Part shown: positions 49,791-58,740 of the stretch, one piece after another
Layout of the letters: every line of letters starts with the position of its first letter
Position numbering within the stretch: position 1 is the stretch's first letter
NCBI GenBank assembly: GCA_036265615.1
Contig: DATAOT010000247.1
Location: forward strand, 1 to 64,000
DNA from: DATAFF01 sp036265615
GTDB lineage: Bacteria > Pseudomonadota > Alphaproteobacteria > Rhizobiales > Aestuariivirgaceae
Direction of reading: 5' to 3'
Length of the DNA: 64,000 bases
The notes under the pieces: model-generated
What the model saw: the letters and a program-made list of their open reading frames with translations, nothing else
Told to the model about the DNA's origin: nothing
The model's database searches: none
Program-made: the position numbers and the translations under genes

Positions 49791-52271
49791 GTGAGCGCCT
49801 CCGCCACACCAGGGTTGAACGACATCGAGGCGAGCCCCGAGCCGGGCTGGCTGTGGGATCCTGACCGCCATCGTGTCCTCTGGGCCAATGCCGCCGGCAT
49901 CGCCTTCCTCGGCGGCGACACCTTGTTTGATGTGGTCGACCGGCTCTTCGATCCGGCCGAACCGGGCGTTGCCGCACTGAAGGAAATCGCTGCTTTGGCC
50001 GGTGACGGCAGGTCGGTCACGACCAGGCTGCATTTTCCCTCCCTTGCCGGCGGGCCGGAGCTGACGTGCCGATGCCACCCGCACCAGCTCGAGGACGGTC
50101 GGATCTGCCTGCTGGTGGTCGGCAGCGGCCCTGCCGCCGCCGATGCCAAGGCAGCGCTGCGCAGCAACGCTCTTGATGCCCTGCCCTGGCCGGTAATCAT
50201 TACGAACGGTAATGCCGAGCTGATCGATTTTAACCGCGAAGCCCAGCGCCTCGCTGGCGACGACAATGAGCCCGTGCTGGCCACCCTGATCCCGGGGTCT
50301 GAGGTCGAGGATCTTCTCGCCCGCACCGCCGCAGCCGGCACCGCCACTTTGACGACGATCGCCGCAACCGGCTTTGGCCGGCGCGAGATCCGCTTCATCG
50401 CCAGGCGATTCGGTCCTGACGACCATCCGCAATTCCTGATCGCCTGCGAGGACGTGACTGAGCGGCGCGGGCTCGAGCGCATGCTCGCCGGTGGTCGCAA
50501 GCCTCAAGGAACGACGCCCGGTGCCGCCGCGCTGAGGCTGAGCGAGGCCGAGGCCCGCACCTTCGCCTATCTTGGAGAGCAGATCCGCCGCGCCGATCCC
50601 GGCCCGCGCATGGCGGCCTCGTCGCGCCAGCCATCGCCTGAGCAGAGCGGGCCTCTCTCCCCTGCCCCGAAGCCGCCCGGCCAGGAGAAGGCCTCAGTCC
50701 CTCCGTCGCCGCCGCCCGACACCCTCATACCCGACATCGTTCGGCGCACGCTCGATCTCACCGACTCCGGCATCGTTCTGTTCGTCGGCAGTCGGGTGAT
50801 TCATGCCAATCGCGCCGCCGCCAACCTGCTCGGCTATGCCGACCCGGCGGATATGCAGGCGCGAAGCGACCTGCCTGCCGCTTTCGCCGGGCTTGACGGG
50901 GATGTCGCCGAACTGACGCTCCGAACTGCCGCCGGCGCGCCGGTCACCTTGCGAGTCCAGCGGTCGAGCTTCCCCTCGACCGCCGGCCCGATCGGCAAGG
51001 CCGAGCTGCTGCCGCTCCACGGCGGCGAAGACCCCACCGCCGCTCCCGCCTGTCCGCCGGCCGCCGAGCCCACCCCCGGCCGCAGCGAGCCCGAAGCGCT
51101 GCCGCCCCAACCGCTGGACAGGTCCGCGCCGACCGCCGAGGAGCTGCGTCTTATTTTAGACACTGCTACCGACGGCATCATCACCCTCGACACGGCCGGG
51201 CGCATTTTGAGCTTCAGCGCCGGCGCCGAAGCGATCTTCGGCTTCCGCCAGGCCGAGGTTCACGGCCGGATGCTCGGCGAGTTGATGGACGCTGACAGCC
51301 GCAAGATCGTCCGCGACTATCTGGCAGCGCTCGGCGAAGGCGGCATCGCCTCGATCTTCAACGATGGCCGGGAGGTCCAGGCCATCGCCGCCCAGGGCGG
51401 CAAGATCCCGGTCTTCCTCACCATCGGCCGCATGGGCACCAATGGCGACACGAGGCTCAGACCCGACAGCGCCCCCGCCTTCTGCGCCGTCATGCGCGAC
51501 ATCACCCAGTGGAAGAAGACCGAAGCCGAGCTCAGGCAGGCCAAGGACGATGCCGAAAAGGCAAGCGCCCAGAAATCCGATTTCCTGGCCCGCATCAGCC
51601 ACGAGCTCAGAACGCCCCTCAATGCCATTCTCGGCTTCTCCGAGGTTATGCGCTCGGAACGCTTCGGGGAGATGCGCAATCCCAAATATCTGGCCTATGC
51701 CAATGACATCCACAGCTCGGGCGAGCATCTCCTGTCGCTCATCAACGATCTTCTCGATCTGTCGAAGGTCGAGGCTGGCAAGCTCGAGCTGAATTTCACC
51801 TCGGTCAATCTCGGGGAGCTGGCCGAGCACTGCCTGAAGCTGATGGAGGAGGACGCCCGCGCCCGCCGGGTCATCGTGCGGCGCAACTTTGCCGCCGGCC
51901 TGCCGAACGTCGTCGCCGATCTGCGGTCGATGAAGCAGATCTTGCTCAACCTCATTTCCAACGCGATCAAGTTCACCCCTGCCGGCGGCCAGGTCATCGT
52001 CTCCGGCCAGACCCGCCCGTCAGGTGAATTCGTCCTCAGGGTCAAGGACACCGGCGTCGGGATTGCACCCGAGGCGCTCGAGATCGCCCTCACCCCCTTC
52101 GGCCGTGCCCATGATGGGGAACATCCGGAAATCGGCGGCACCGGGCTCGGTCTGCCCTTGACCAAGGCGCTGGCCGAAGCCAACCGGGCGCGGTTCGAGA
52201 TCGCCAGCAAGCCCGAAAAGGGCACCTCGGTCGAGATCGTCTTTCCGGTCAACCGTGTGCTTGCCGGCTAG
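49791..52271 (+). CDS. multi-PAS sensor histidine kinase (PdhS/PleC-like)
   Basis: This 826-residue kinase has no clear membrane segment. It has weak PAS-like regions near 35-110, 130-225 and 310-400, a clear PAS domain at about 445-580 (AEELRLILDTATDGIITLD), then dimerisation/phosphoacceptor HisKA with H604 (ISHELRTPLNAILGFSE) and a HATPase domain with NLISNAIKFTP, VKDTGVGIAP and GGTGLGLPL. The H-box HELRTPLNAILGFSE is that of the PdhS/PleC/DivJ group that acts on DivK and PleD. GTG 49791 has GGGAG; a TTG at 49770 is in frame. A proline- and alanine-rich linker joins the PAS parts. Its likely partner is a DivK/PleD-type regulator, such as the one at 0.4-1.7 kb; this is inference. Confidence 0.88.
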   Translation: MSASATPGLNDIEASPEPGWLWDPDRHRVLWANAAGIAFLGGDTLFDVVDRLFDPAEPGVAALKEIAALAGDGRSVTTRLHFPSLAGGPELTCRCHPHQLEDGRICLLVVGSGPAAADAKAALRSNALDALPWPVIITNGNAELIDFNREAQRLAGDDNEPVLATLIPGSEVEDLLARTAAAGTATLTTIAATGFGRREIRFIARRFGPDDHPQFLIACEDVTERRGLERMLAGGRKPQGTTPGAAALRLSEAEARTFAYLGEQIRRADPGPRMAASSRQPSPEQSGPLSPAPKPPGQEKASVPPSPPPDTLIPDIVRRTLDLTDSGIVLFVGSRVIHANRAAANLLGYADPADMQARSDLPAAFAGLDGDVAELTLRTAAGAPVTLRVQRSSFPSTAGPIGKAELLPLHGGEDPTAAPACPPAAEPTPGRSEPEALPPQPLDRSAPTAEELRLILDTATDGIITLDTAGRILSFSAGAEAIFGFRQAEVHGRMLGELMDADSRKIVRDYLAALGEGGIASIFNDGREVQAIAAQGGKIPVFLTIGRMGTNGDTRLRPDSAPAFCAVMRDITQWKKTEAELRQAKDDAEKASAQKSDFLARISHELRTPLNAILGFSEVMRSERFGEMRNPKYLAYANDIHSSGEHLLSLINDLLDLSKVEAGKLELNFTSVNLGELAEHCLKLMEEDARARRVIVRRNFAAGLPNVVADLRSMKQILLNLISNAIKFTPAGGQVIVSGQTRPSGEFVLRVKDTGVGIAPEALEIALTPFGRAHDGEHPEIGGTGLGLPLTKALAEANRARFEIASKPEKGTSVEIVFPVNRVLAG

Positions 52272-52286
52272 GCCGAAACTCCTTCT

Positions 52287-54245
52287 TTACGTCCTGAGCT
52301 CTGGCAGGTCGCGATAGAGCTCGAGGGCCTCGGGATTGGCCAGTGCCTCCCGGTTCTTGACCTCCCGCCCATGCACGATGTCGCGCACCGCGAGCTCGGT
52401 GATCTTGCCCGATTTGGTGCGCGGGATGTCGGCGATCTGGATGATCTTCGCCGGCACATGACGCGGCGACGCCCCGCTCCGGATCTGGGCGCGGATGCGG
52501 CCGGCGAGCGCCTCGTCCAGGACGACACCGTCCTTCAGCCTGACGAACAGCACGACCCGCACGTCATTGTCAAAATTCTGACCGATCGCCAGCGCCTCGA
52601 CCACCTCCGGCACCTGCTCCACCTGGGCATAGATTTCCGCCGTGCCGATGCGCACCCCGCCGGGATTGAGGGTGGCGTCGGAGCGGCCATGGATGATCAT
52701 GCCGCCGTGCTCGGTCCATTCTGCGAAATCGCCATGGCACCACACATTGGGAAAACGGTCGAAATAGGCAGCGTGGTACTTTCGCCCCTCGGGATCGTTC
52801 CAGAAGCCGAGCGGCATCGAAGGAAATGCGTTCTTGCACACGAGTTCACCCTTGCCGGCGGCAAGCGGCTTGCCGTCATCGCCGAACACGTCGATGGCAA
52901 GCCCGAGCGTCGGGCCCTGGATCTCGCCGGCCCACACCGGCATGAGCGGATTGCCGGCGACGAAGCAGCCGCAAATGTCAGTGCCGCCTGAGATCGATGC
53001 CAGGTGCAGGTCCGGCTTGATGGCGTCGTAGACGAATTCGAAGCTTTCGCTGGCGAGCGGCGATCCCGTCGAAAGCAGGGTCCGGACGCTGGCCAGGCTG
53101 TGGCTGTCGCGCGGCCGCCAGCCTGTCTTGCGCACCGCGTCGATGAACTTGGCCGATGTGCCGAAAATGGTGATCCCCTCCTCGTCGGCAATGTCGAACA
53201 GCGCCCGCTCGTTGGGCCAGAAGGGCGAGCCGTCATAGAGCAGGAGCGTCGCTCCCGCCGCGAGGCCGGTCATCAGCCAGTTCCACATCATCCAGCCGCA
53301 GGTCGTGAAATAGAACAGCCGGTCGTCGCTCTTCAGGTCGCAATGGAGCACGAGTTCGCACAGGTGCTTGAGCAGGATGCCGCCGGCGCGATGGACGATG
53401 CATTTCGGAATGCCGGTCGTTCCCGAGGAATAGAGGATATAGAGCGGATGGTCGAAGGGGAGCTGGGCATAGCGGATGCCGTCCGACGGCTTTTCGCGGA
53501 TGAAGTCCTCCCAAGTCACGCCGCCGGGGATCCGCGCAGCCAGCGCCTTTGCCGTTCCGACATTGTCGATGATGACCACCCGCTCGACACTTCCAAGCTT
53601 GCTTCTGACCGCCGCCACCTTGTCGCCGATATCGAAGATGCGGCCATTGTAGGAGTAGCCGTCGCAGGCCACGAGCACGCGCGGATTGATCTGGCCGAAC
53701 CGATCGAGGATGCCGCCCTCGCCGAAATCGGGCGAGCAGGAAGACCACACGCCGCCGAGCGAGGCGGCGGCAAGCAGCATCGCCGTCGTCTCCGGCATGT
53801 TCGGAACGATGGCAGCGACCCGATCGCCTTGGCTGAGGCCTGTCTCGGCCAGGGCATGGTGCAATTCTGCCACAGTGGCCTGCAATTCCTTCCAACTGAC
53901 CGCGCGGCGCACTTTGTGCTCGCTGCGAAAGATCAATGCTGGTGTATCATCGTTCCTAATAAGAAGGTTTTGCGCATAATTCAGGCGGGCGTCGGGGAAA
54001 AAACGGACATCGGGAAGCTTATCGCTGTCGAGGAAAAGTCGATTGCCGCGATACACTGACGTGATGTTGCAAAAGTCCCACAGCTCTACCCAAAAAGCCT
54101 GAGAATCAGCAACCGACCAAGCATGGAGGGCTTCGAAGCCGGCCAGTGAAATCTTTACCTTTTCTTCCACACCCGCTTTGAAACGGGAGAGATTGCTGTC
54201 CTGCTTGCGCTTGCTGGACGGTCTCCACAACGGCATTTCCGGCAT
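52287..54245 (-). CDS. acetoacetyl-CoA synthetase (acetoacetate-CoA ligase)
   Basis: This 652-residue adenylate-forming enzyme activates acetoacetate with ATP and CoA to acetoacetyl-CoA. It has the adenylation core YSSGTTGIPKCIVH, the N-terminal family stretch with ALHAWSVADSQAFW, and the C-terminal TKSGKITELAVRDIV region. The length of about 650 and the ordered motifs fit the AcsA/AacS group. It lets acetoacetate from amino acid or sugar breakdown re-enter carbon metabolism. Two local routes make acetoacetate: FAH at 47-48 kb and the predicted BKACE step at 23-24 kb. A shorter start at an in-frame ATG (MPLWRPS) is possible. It converges with the kinase gene, 15 bases apart. Confidence 0.92.
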   Translation of the reverse strand: MPEMPLWRPSSKRKQDSNLSRFKAGVEEKVKISLAGFEALHAWSVADSQAFWVELWDFCNITSVYRGNRLFLDSDKLPDVRFFPDARLNYAQNLLIRNDDTPALIFRSEHKVRRAVSWKELQATVAELHHALAETGLSQGDRVAAIVPNMPETTAMLLAAASLGGVWSSCSPDFGEGGILDRFGQINPRVLVACDGYSYNGRIFDIGDKVAAVRSKLGSVERVVIIDNVGTAKALAARIPGGVTWEDFIREKPSDGIRYAQLPFDHPLYILYSSGTTGIPKCIVHRAGGILLKHLCELVLHCDLKSDDRLFYFTTCGWMMWNWLMTGLAAGATLLLYDGSPFWPNERALFDIADEEGITIFGTSAKFIDAVRKTGWRPRDSHSLASVRTLLSTGSPLASESFEFVYDAIKPDLHLASISGGTDICGCFVAGNPLMPVWAGEIQGPTLGLAIDVFGDDGKPLAAGKGELVCKNAFPSMPLGFWNDPEGRKYHAAYFDRFPNVWCHGDFAEWTEHGGMIIHGRSDATLNPGGVRIGTAEIYAQVEQVPEVVEALAIGQNFDNDVRVVLFVRLKDGVVLDEALAGRIRAQIRSGASPRHVPAKIIQIADIPRTKSGKITELAVRDIVHGREVKNREALANPEALELYRDLPELRT

Positions 54246-54449
54246 GTCGGCAGTTCCGCTGGCCCAATGAAGATGATGTCACCTTAGCCGCACGTCCCCT
54301 AAGGCCCAAGGGGGCCCGCACTCAGAGTTTCGTCCAAAGCACAGTTGACTGACGATGCGCTCTCAGCCTCGCGAATCGCCTCACCTCGCCGCAGTCCTGC
54401 CACCGTGTGACGGCACCACGGGATCGCGGCTTAAGCCCAAGGAGGCGTG

Positions 54450-56510
54450 ATGCCGGTGCGGCGCACCATTCTGATCCTGATCTCGGTCATCGCCATGGCT
54501 ATCATGGCGCTCGCCGTCATCGGTGCGCTGCCGCTCGTGCTGCCCACGGATTTCGCCGTTCAGCAGCTCGTGCAGGCGGTCAAGGCCGCGACCGGGCGGA
54601 CGCTGACCGTCTCCGGCGCCCCGCGAATCGTGCTGTGGCCCGAGCTCAGCATCGAGGCCGACGATGCCGTCCTGTCCAATCCGCCGGGCCTCTATCATGG
54701 CCAGCTCGCCGCCATTCCCAGGCTGCGCCTCAAGATCGACGCCAGCTCGCTTCTCGCCCGTCGGCTAGAGGTCAAGCAGCTGACGCTGGTCAATCCGCGC
54801 ATCACCCTGGTCAGCGATGGCGAGGGCCGCGCCAACTGGGCATTTGGCGGTGCCGGCTCGAGCAGCCCGGCCGCCGGCGCCCCCTATCGGCAGCTGCTCG
54901 ACAGCATTGCCGCTGCCCCGATCCGGATCGAGAACGGCGTGGTGCGGTTCGTCGATGAGCGCACCGGCAGGACGGTCTCCCTCACCGGCGCCGACCTGAT
55001 GGCCAGTTTCGGAACGTCCGATTCGCCCTTCGCCGTTCATGGCTATGTGCTGTGGAATGGCCAGCGGGTGGCGATGACGCTGTTCGTCAAGGATCCGGCG
55101 CGCATTCCCGGCCAGGGTTCGCCCATCGACGTCACGCTCGATTCCCCGCTGCTGAAATTCTCCTTCAGCGGCCGTGCCGTCCTGAACCGGGAGGCGAGCC
55201 TCTCCGGCACCGTCGAGATGTCGAGCACGTCGCTGCGCGAGCTCTCCGGCTGGACAGGGTTCCGTCTGGGCTCGGGCCGCGGCCTTGGTCCCTTTGCCGC
55301 GAACGGATCATTCGATCTGACCAACGGCGTGGTCAGCCTGTCAAAGACCGTCATGGCGCTCGACGGCATGAACGGCCAGGGCAACATCAAGATCGACCTC
55401 ACCGGGGACAAGCCGCGGGTGACGGCCGCGCTCGGCGTCGATCGCCTCGACATGAACATCTATGCCGGGATCGCCGACCGCAGGCAGCCTTCGCATTCCG
55501 CCAACGATGACGATTGGAGCGACAGGGAGCTCGACTTTTCACCATTGCGCGCGCTTGACGCCAATCTGTCCTTTGCCGCCTCGGAGCTGCGCATCGGCGG
55601 GTTGAAGACCGGCAAGGCCAACATTTCAGCCGAACTGGGCGGCGGTGTTCTCGACCTGACCATCAAGGACACCGAACTCTATGGCGGCAAGGCTTCCGGC
55701 CGTCTGGTCCTCAACGGCTCGCGCCCGGTTCCGGCCGTGCAGGCGGCCATTCGCGCCGAGAACGTCGAGGGCGCACCGCTGCTCGCCGGCGCCGCGGGGC
55801 TTGACGCCCTCACCGGCACCACCTCGATGACTCTGTCTTTGGCCGGCGCCGGCCGCAGCGAGCGCGAGGTGATCTCGACTCTGCGCGGCACGGCGGAGTT
55901 CCGCATGCTCAACGGCGCGCTGCGCGACATCAGCCTTATGGGGATGCTGCGCGACGTCAAGAAGGACATCCTGGCCGGCTGGCAGCCGGCTGCCGATTCC
56001 CGGACCGTGTTCCGTCAGTTGTCGGCGACTTTTGCGTTGGAGGACGGGATTGCGACGAGCAGCGATCTGCAGCTGGTCGCGCCCGAATTGACGATTACGG
56101 GATCCGGCCAGGCGGACCTGCTGCGCAGGGCCCTCGACTTCAAGGTTGTGCCAACGCTGGCCGCTGCTCCGGCCGGCGGGCCTGCGGCAAACGAGGCCGC
56201 TGCCCTGGCGGTCCCGCTGGTGGTCAAAGGGCCCTGGGGAAGCCCGAAGATTTATCCCGACATCGCCGGGATCCTTGAAAATCCGCGCGCCGGTTATGAC
56301 ACGTTGAACAAGCTGCGGGCGCCCGCCCCGCTGCTGCAGAATGACGGCCGCAACTTCGATGCGGCCACGCGCGAAAGGGTCAAGGCGACGCTCTCCGATC
56401 GCTCGAAGGGCAGCTTCGGTTCGGTGGGTGATGCTGGGCTTGGCGGTACCGACTCCCTCCTCAAGGGATTTCTGGACGAGGCAGCACCGGCCGCCGGCCC
56501 GAGGAAGTAG
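54450..56510 (+). CDS. AsmA family protein
   Basis: This 686-residue protein has an N-terminal signal anchor (about 6-32, ILILISVIAMAIMALAVIGALPLVL). It is followed by the AsmA domain with SIEADDAVLSNPPG and VKQLTLVNPRITL, and a C-terminal AsmA region with GTTSMTLSLAGAG and FRMLNGALRDISL. AsmA-like proteins sit in the inner membrane and project into the periplasm and are linked to phospholipid transport and outer membrane assembly. ATG 54450 has AAGGAGG; a GTG one codon upstream is in frame. It stands alone after a 204-base gap in which I see no gene. Confidence 0.88.
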   Translation: MPVRRTILILISVIAMAIMALAVIGALPLVLPTDFAVQQLVQAVKAATGRTLTVSGAPRIVLWPELSIEADDAVLSNPPGLYHGQLAAIPRLRLKIDASSLLARRLEVKQLTLVNPRITLVSDGEGRANWAFGGAGSSSPAAGAPYRQLLDSIAAAPIRIENGVVRFVDERTGRTVSLTGADLMASFGTSDSPFAVHGYVLWNGQRVAMTLFVKDPARIPGQGSPIDVTLDSPLLKFSFSGRAVLNREASLSGTVEMSSTSLRELSGWTGFRLGSGRGLGPFAANGSFDLTNGVVSLSKTVMALDGMNGQGNIKIDLTGDKPRVTAALGVDRLDMNIYAGIADRRQPSHSANDDDWSDRELDFSPLRALDANLSFAASELRIGGLKTGKANISAELGGGVLDLTIKDTELYGGKASGRLVLNGSRPVPAVQAAIRAENVEGAPLLAGAAGLDALTGTTSMTLSLAGAGRSEREVISTLRGTAEFRMLNGALRDISLMGMLRDVKKDILAGWQPAADSRTVFRQLSATFALEDGIATSSDLQLVAPELTITGSGQADLLRRALDFKVVPTLAAAPAGGPAANEAAALAVPLVVKGPWGSPKIYPDIAGILENPRAGYDTLNKLRAPAPLLQNDGRNFDAATRERVKATLSDRSKGSFGSVGDAGLGGTDSLLKGFLDEAAPAAGPRK

Positions 56511-56611
56511 GTGGTGAGGAGCAGTCGGGCAGGCGCTCGGCCCAACCACTCGCTGATCACCTCTCATTAGTCCCGCCTTGCCTTGCCGCGAATTCCTCGT
56601 CTAATTGGCCC

Positions 56612-57064
56612 ATGATTCGCCTCCAGCAGGAGCCCTTCGATCTCGGCTCGGAATATGCCGCGCTGAAGCGCGGCCATGCCGGAATTGGCGGCATTGCCGT
56701 CTTTGTCGGAACGGTGCGCGCGCAATCGGGCGACGCCCCGATCAGGTCGATGACGCTCGAGCACTATCCGCAGATGACCGAGCGGGCCTTGGCGGCCATC
56801 GAGGCCGAGGCCCACGCCCGGTGGCCGCTCATCGCGAGCCTCGTCATCCACCGCTATGGACGCATGGAGCCGGGCGACGACATTGTCTTGGTGATGACCG
56901 CGGCCGCCCACCGCCAGGCAGCACTGGAATCCTGTGCCTTCCTGATCGATTGGCTGAAGACCAAGGCCCCGTTCTGGAAGCTCGAGGAGACCGCTGGGGG
57001 GGCGGCTTGGGTGGCCGCCCGGGCCGAAGATGACGTAGCGGCAGACAGCTGGAACAAACCCTGA
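56612..57064 (+). CDS. moaE: molybdopterin synthase catalytic subunit
   Basis: This 150-residue subunit converts precursor Z (cyclic pyranopterin monophosphate) to molybdopterin with sulfur carried by MoaD. Conserved features are GIAVFVGTVR, LEHYPQMTERAL, HRYGRMEPGDDIVLV, and the catalytic lysine region KTKAPFWKLEE. Length is normal for the family (about 150). MoaD is not seen here, so it is likely encoded elsewhere. It lies 101 bases after the AsmA gene and 7 bases before a thermonuclease gene in the same direction. Confidence 0.94.
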   Translation: MIRLQQEPFDLGSEYAALKRGHAGIGGIAVFVGTVRAQSGDAPIRSMTLEHYPQMTERALAAIEAEAHARWPLIASLVIHRYGRMEPGDDIVLVMTAAAHRQAALESCAFLIDWLKTKAPFWKLEETAGGAAWVAARAEDDVAADSWNKP

Positions 57065-57071
57065 TCAGGCC

Positions 57072-57578
57072 TTGCGACACCTGTTCTACAACATCGCCGC
57101 TATGGTGATCATCGCCGTCGCCTTGTGGCTCGCAGCGAGCCGCGACCACCCCGCCATATCCGGCACGCTTCACGCCATCGACGGCGATTCCCTGCGCGGA
57201 CCGGAGGGTGACGTGAGGCTCTATGGCATTGACGCGCCAGAGCTTCGCCAGACCTGCCTCAACGGCCGTTCCGAACCCTACCCTTGCGGCCGCGAATCCT
57301 TCCGCCATCTCGAGCTGCTGATGGCCGACAAGCCGGTGACCTGCCGCGTGATCGATCATGACCGCTACCGTCGCACCGTCGCGGTTTGCATGGCCGGGGC
57401 CGTGGAACTGAACCAGCGCATGGTCGAGGATGGCTGGGCCATCGCCTATGAGCGCCTGCCCTCCGTCTATTCTGCGAGCGAAGAGCGGGCCCGCAACATC
57501 AGGCGCGGCCTATGGCAGGGCCAGTTCCAGAACCCAAAGGCGTGGCGCGACAGTGAAGCAAGGGGCAACAGGCAATAG
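57072..57578 (+). CDS. thermonuclease family protein
   Basis: This 168-residue protein has an N-terminal hydrophobic segment (about 6-23, YNIAAMVIIAVALWLAAS), so it is probably anchored or secreted. The staphylococcal-nuclease core follows with IDGDSLRG, VRLYGIDAPEL and YRRTVAVCM. Important residues D and R typical of the fold are present (IDGDSL, GIDAPE, RYRRT). It starts at a TTG at 57072, seven bases after moaE stops; an ATG at 57102 is the alternative. It cleaves DNA or RNA in the periplasm or at the cell surface in related species; the role here is not clear. Its TAG lies inside an inverted repeat. Confidence 0.82.
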   Translation: MRHLFYNIAAMVIIAVALWLAASRDHPAISGTLHAIDGDSLRGPEGDVRLYGIDAPELRQTCLNGRSEPYPCGRESFRHLELLMADKPVTCRVIDHDRYRRTVAVCMAGAVELNQRMVEDGWAIAYERLPSVYSASEERARNIRRGLWQGQFQNPKAWRDSEARGNRQ

Positions 57579-57642
57579 GGAGTTGGATAATGCTGAGCCT
57601 CTTCTCCCCTCCCCCAACGTCTCACTCCTACTGCCTATTGCC
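57571..57642. terminator. inverted repeat between convergent genes, possible bidirectional terminator
   Basis: GGCAATAGG (57571-57579) and CCTATTGCC (57634-57642) are exact complements, with further AGT/ACT and TTGG/CCAA pairing inside. The thermonuclease and phnX genes converge on it and both stop within it. There is no clear U-tract, so a repeat remnant is equally possible. Confidence 0.4.
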
Positions 57643-58454
57643 TAAGGCCGCTCGCCCCGCTGCAGCCTGCCCTCGATCTCCGCCGCCACCGGCTCGAGAT
57701 CGGCAATGCTGTCGATCACATGATGGGCCCCGCAGCTGCGCATCCGGGCATAGCCGCTCTCGCGCCGGCTAGCCAGTTCGGCTGCCGGCAGCCGGCTGGT
57801 CTCGGCCTCTGACAGCCCGAACACATTGCCGCTCATCACGACGCCCACCGTCCAGGCGCCCGCATTGAGGCCCTCGGCGATCCCGATCTCGGTATCGTCG
57901 ACCTTGATGCAGTGAGAGGCTGGCCACACTCCCATATCCATGAGCGATCGATAGACCATGAAGGGCGATGGCCGGCCGGCCGGCGTGTCACCGGTGCACA
58001 CCAGGCTGTCCGGCGCAAAGCCCTGCTCCGCCGCGAGCGGCAGGATGGCGTCCATGATCTCATGCGTATAGCCGGTGGTGGAGCCGATCTTGAGCCCCCC
58101 TTCCCTGAGCTTGGCGATGGTCCGGGCAGCGCCGGCGACGAGCCGCGAATGCTCCTTCGCTGCGGCGATGTTCATCGGCAGGAAGATCTCGAATACCTCA
58201 TCGATGTCGCGGTCCTCCGGCGGCCGGCCGCGGCTGGCCTGCCAGGCTTCGGCAATGCGCGGCAGGGCCATCAGCGCCGCGATGTGCGGCCGCTTCGCCA
58301 TGCCCATCGGGCCGCGCGCCTCCTCGATCGAGATATCGACGCCGAATTCGGCGAAAGCTTTGACGAAGGCTCCCATGGGCGCGAGCGACCCATGGTCGAT
58401 CACCGTCCCGGCCCAATCGAATATCGCAGCCTTGAGATGGCGATAGGTGATCAT
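57642..58454 (-). CDS. phnX: phosphonoacetaldehyde hydrolase (phosphonatase)
   Basis: This 270-residue HAD-superfamily enzyme hydrolyses the C-P bond of phosphonoacetaldehyde to acetaldehyde and phosphate. The nucleophile is D13 in FDWAGTVID and the Schiff-base lysine is K54 in GPMGMAKRPH. This pair is the phosphonatase signature that separates PhnX from other HAD enzymes; GSTTGYTHEIMDA and VDDTEIGIAEGLNAGAWTVGV follow. Its usual partner PhnW (2-aminoethylphosphonate aminotransferase) is not adjacent, nor is a phosphonate importer. The gene is followed by an inverted-repeat element upstream of its start side. It may serve phosphonate made elsewhere or act with an unlinked transaminase. Confidence 0.92.
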   Translation of the reverse strand: MITYRHLKAAIFDWAGTVIDHGSLAPMGAFVKAFAEFGVDISIEEARGPMGMAKRPHIAALMALPRIAEAWQASRGRPPEDRDIDEVFEIFLPMNIAAAKEHSRLVAGAARTIAKLREGGLKIGSTTGYTHEIMDAILPLAAEQGFAPDSLVCTGDTPAGRPSPFMVYRSLMDMGVWPASHCIKVDDTEIGIAEGLNAGAWTVGVVMSGNVFGLSEAETSRLPAAELASRRESGYARMRSCGAHHVIDSIADLEPVAAEIEGRLQRGERP

Positions 58455-58466
58455 GAGAGCCGATGT

Positions 58467-58740
58467 CTAGAGCATGATGTTATCAGATGGACCCACCTGC
58501 GCCGGAGCGATTTTGCCGCGTGGGCAGGAGAACGGCCGAAGGGCGTATCGGCAGCACGGTCGAGGCCTTCGACGAACCCACGCGGCAAAAGCGCCCGGCC
58601 CTTGGGGTTGCGGCGCGGCGGCCGCCCGCTGTGTCGCCGCGCTTGCCCGATGTCCCGCATCGCGCAGCGCGCGGCTCCTTGCGGATCGTAACGCCGCAGC
58701 GCAACGCAGGCTGGGTCTACCTGATAACATCTTGCTCTAG
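58467..58740. repeat. 274-bp inverted-repeat (MITE-like) element
   Basis: The ends, 58467-58495 and 58712-58740, are 29-base inverted repeats matching at 26 positions, starting CTAGAGCA and reading GATGTTATCAG within. Inside are a second exact inverted pair, TTTTGCCGCGTGGG (58511-58524) and CCCACGCGGCAAAA (58577-58590). No protein-coding frame in it is convincing. It sits between the phnX start and the end of the oxidase operon. The TAG stop of the small membrane protein gene is in its right end. Similar CTAGAGCATGAT-ended palindromes are, from memory, frequent in Rhizobiales genomes. Confidence 0.7.

Noticed and set aside
49346..49864. 172-codon plus-strand frame over the tRNA-His region
   Set aside because: Part of it is the antisense translation of the tRNA (LEPPTFGATIRRSNQLSYS is a familiar artefact). 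It is not a gene.
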